Notes under the pieces: model-generated
What the model was told of the DNA's origin: nothing
Database searches by the model: none
Seen by the model: the letters and a program-made list of their open reading frames with translations, nothing else
In this document: piece after piece, positions 14,103-14,611 of the stretch
Position numbering within the stretch: the stretch's first letter is position 1
Layout: every line of letters begins with the position of its first letter
Translations under genes and position numbers: made by a program
DNA from: Lutispora sp.
GTDB taxonomy: Bacteria > Bacillota > Clostridia > Lutisporales > Lutisporaceae
Assembly: GCA_030834765.1 (NCBI GenBank)
Contig: JAUQXG010000274.1
Location: 1-14,611 of the forward strand
Reading direction: 5' to 3'
DNA length: 14,611 nucleotides

Positions 14103-14611
14103 ATGAATAACACCATGAAAAACATCGTTTTTATTGTCTCATTGTTCTCATTCTTAATCCTTTTTATCTTATCCAATTATATTCTAACTATATTTTTGAA
14201 TAATTACCAGCTGCCAATTTATATAGGCTATTCTTTTATGCCTATTTCTTTTCTTTTTATTTTATTTATTCAGGCTTATGTTCGAAAGCTTTATGTGAAA
14301 AAATCTCTAAAGACTTCAAATATTCTTTTCGATGTGGAATGTCAGGCAATCAGGATTTTAGACAAGATATTAATATATGCCTTACCTGGAGTCATCGTTT
14401 TATTTCCTTTATTATCTAAACCTGTTTTTGATATTCTTACTCAATTTAAGCTAGGGATGCTTTTGATTCTGATATTGATACTAGAATTAATTTTATCCAT
14501 AACAAGAAAAACCATGAGGGCTGTCATTACTGATAAGGGTATTGCTATAACAGGTATTGACCTTAGGTTAGAGCTTCCTATCAGTGCAAATTACACAAAC
14601 GGATCTGGGTT
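14103..14611 (+). CDS. Unrecognised multi-pass membrane protein (3' end outside window)
   Basis: The frame is open from ATG 14103 to the window edge: 169 codons, no stop. It has a clear ribosome binding site and promoter and is divergent from uvrC. Hydrophobic segments lie at about 7-32, 40-60, 88-108 and 116-134, which suggests four membrane helices. After them a soluble stretch begins (TRKTMRAVITDKGIAITGIDL), whose VITDKGI pattern resembles the first strands of bacterial PH-like domains that follow helices in many small Firmicutes proteins. I do not recognise the family and assign no function. Lys and Arg are concentrated after helix 2 (VRKLYVKKSLK), consistent with a cytoplasmic loop there and a cytosolic N-terminus. 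Confidence 0.8.
   Translation, partial: MNNTMKNIVFIVSLFSFLILFILSNYILTIFLNNYQLPIYIGYSFMPISFLFILFIQAYVRKLYVKKSLKTSNILFDVECQAIRILDKILIYALPGVIVLFPLLSKPVFDILTQFKLGMLLILILILELILSITRKTMRAVITDKGIAITGIDLRLELPISANYTNGSG

Overview
The window is 14.6 kb of AT-rich chromosomal DNA with low-GC Gram-positive (Firmicutes, most likely Clostridia) character. The evidence is the rapZ-yvcK-whiA cluster, strong AAGGAGG-type ribosome binding sites, many TTG start codons, a small bacillus-type glucose-6-phosphate isomerase and a Gram-positive type I signal peptidase. I cannot name the species. Thirteen genes lie on the minus strand. One divergent gene on the plus strand runs off the right edge. No rRNA, tRNA, CRISPR array, complete mobile element or phage gene was seen.

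Layout in minus-strand transcription order, right to left. (a) uvrC (nucleotide excision repair), then a small PspC-domain membrane protein and an orphan sugar-type extracellular solute-binding protein. (b) A gene pair coding for a CofE-like (F420:glutamate ligase family) protein and MurB. The MurB ribosome binding site overlaps the upstream stop codon, and a hairpin terminator closes the pair. (c) A PHP-family phosphoesterase, then rapZ-yvcK-lepB-whiA and an HD-GYP gene, closed by a strong hairpin terminator. (d) A 304-bp gap holding only weak coding traces. (e) pgi, then a translationally coupled HTH-DRTGG-CBS-hotdog regulator (YtoI type) at the left edge. On the right, the plus-strand gene diverges from uvrC behind a good sigma-A type promoter.

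Most genes concern the cell envelope and central carbon flow. MurB, YvcK and RapZ link to peptidoglycan precursor supply, Pgi sits at the fructose-6-phosphate node that feeds amino sugars, WhiA is linked to division and morphology, and LepB processes exported proteins. HD-GYP points to cyclic di-GMP turnover. Departures from the textbook layout are lepB between yvcK and whiA, an HD-GYP gene where an HPr-like crh gene follows whiA in Bacillus, and a CofE homologue beside murB.

I do not see a new defence, mobile or biosynthetic system. The least explained items are non-coding: an 18-bp perfect palindrome over the probable rapZ promoter, a hairpin plus GAG-ending heptad repeat block near 10.25-10.30 kb, and the decayed-looking gap upstream of pgi. 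Several gene starts below were moved, or recognised as TTG, because of the ribosome binding site.
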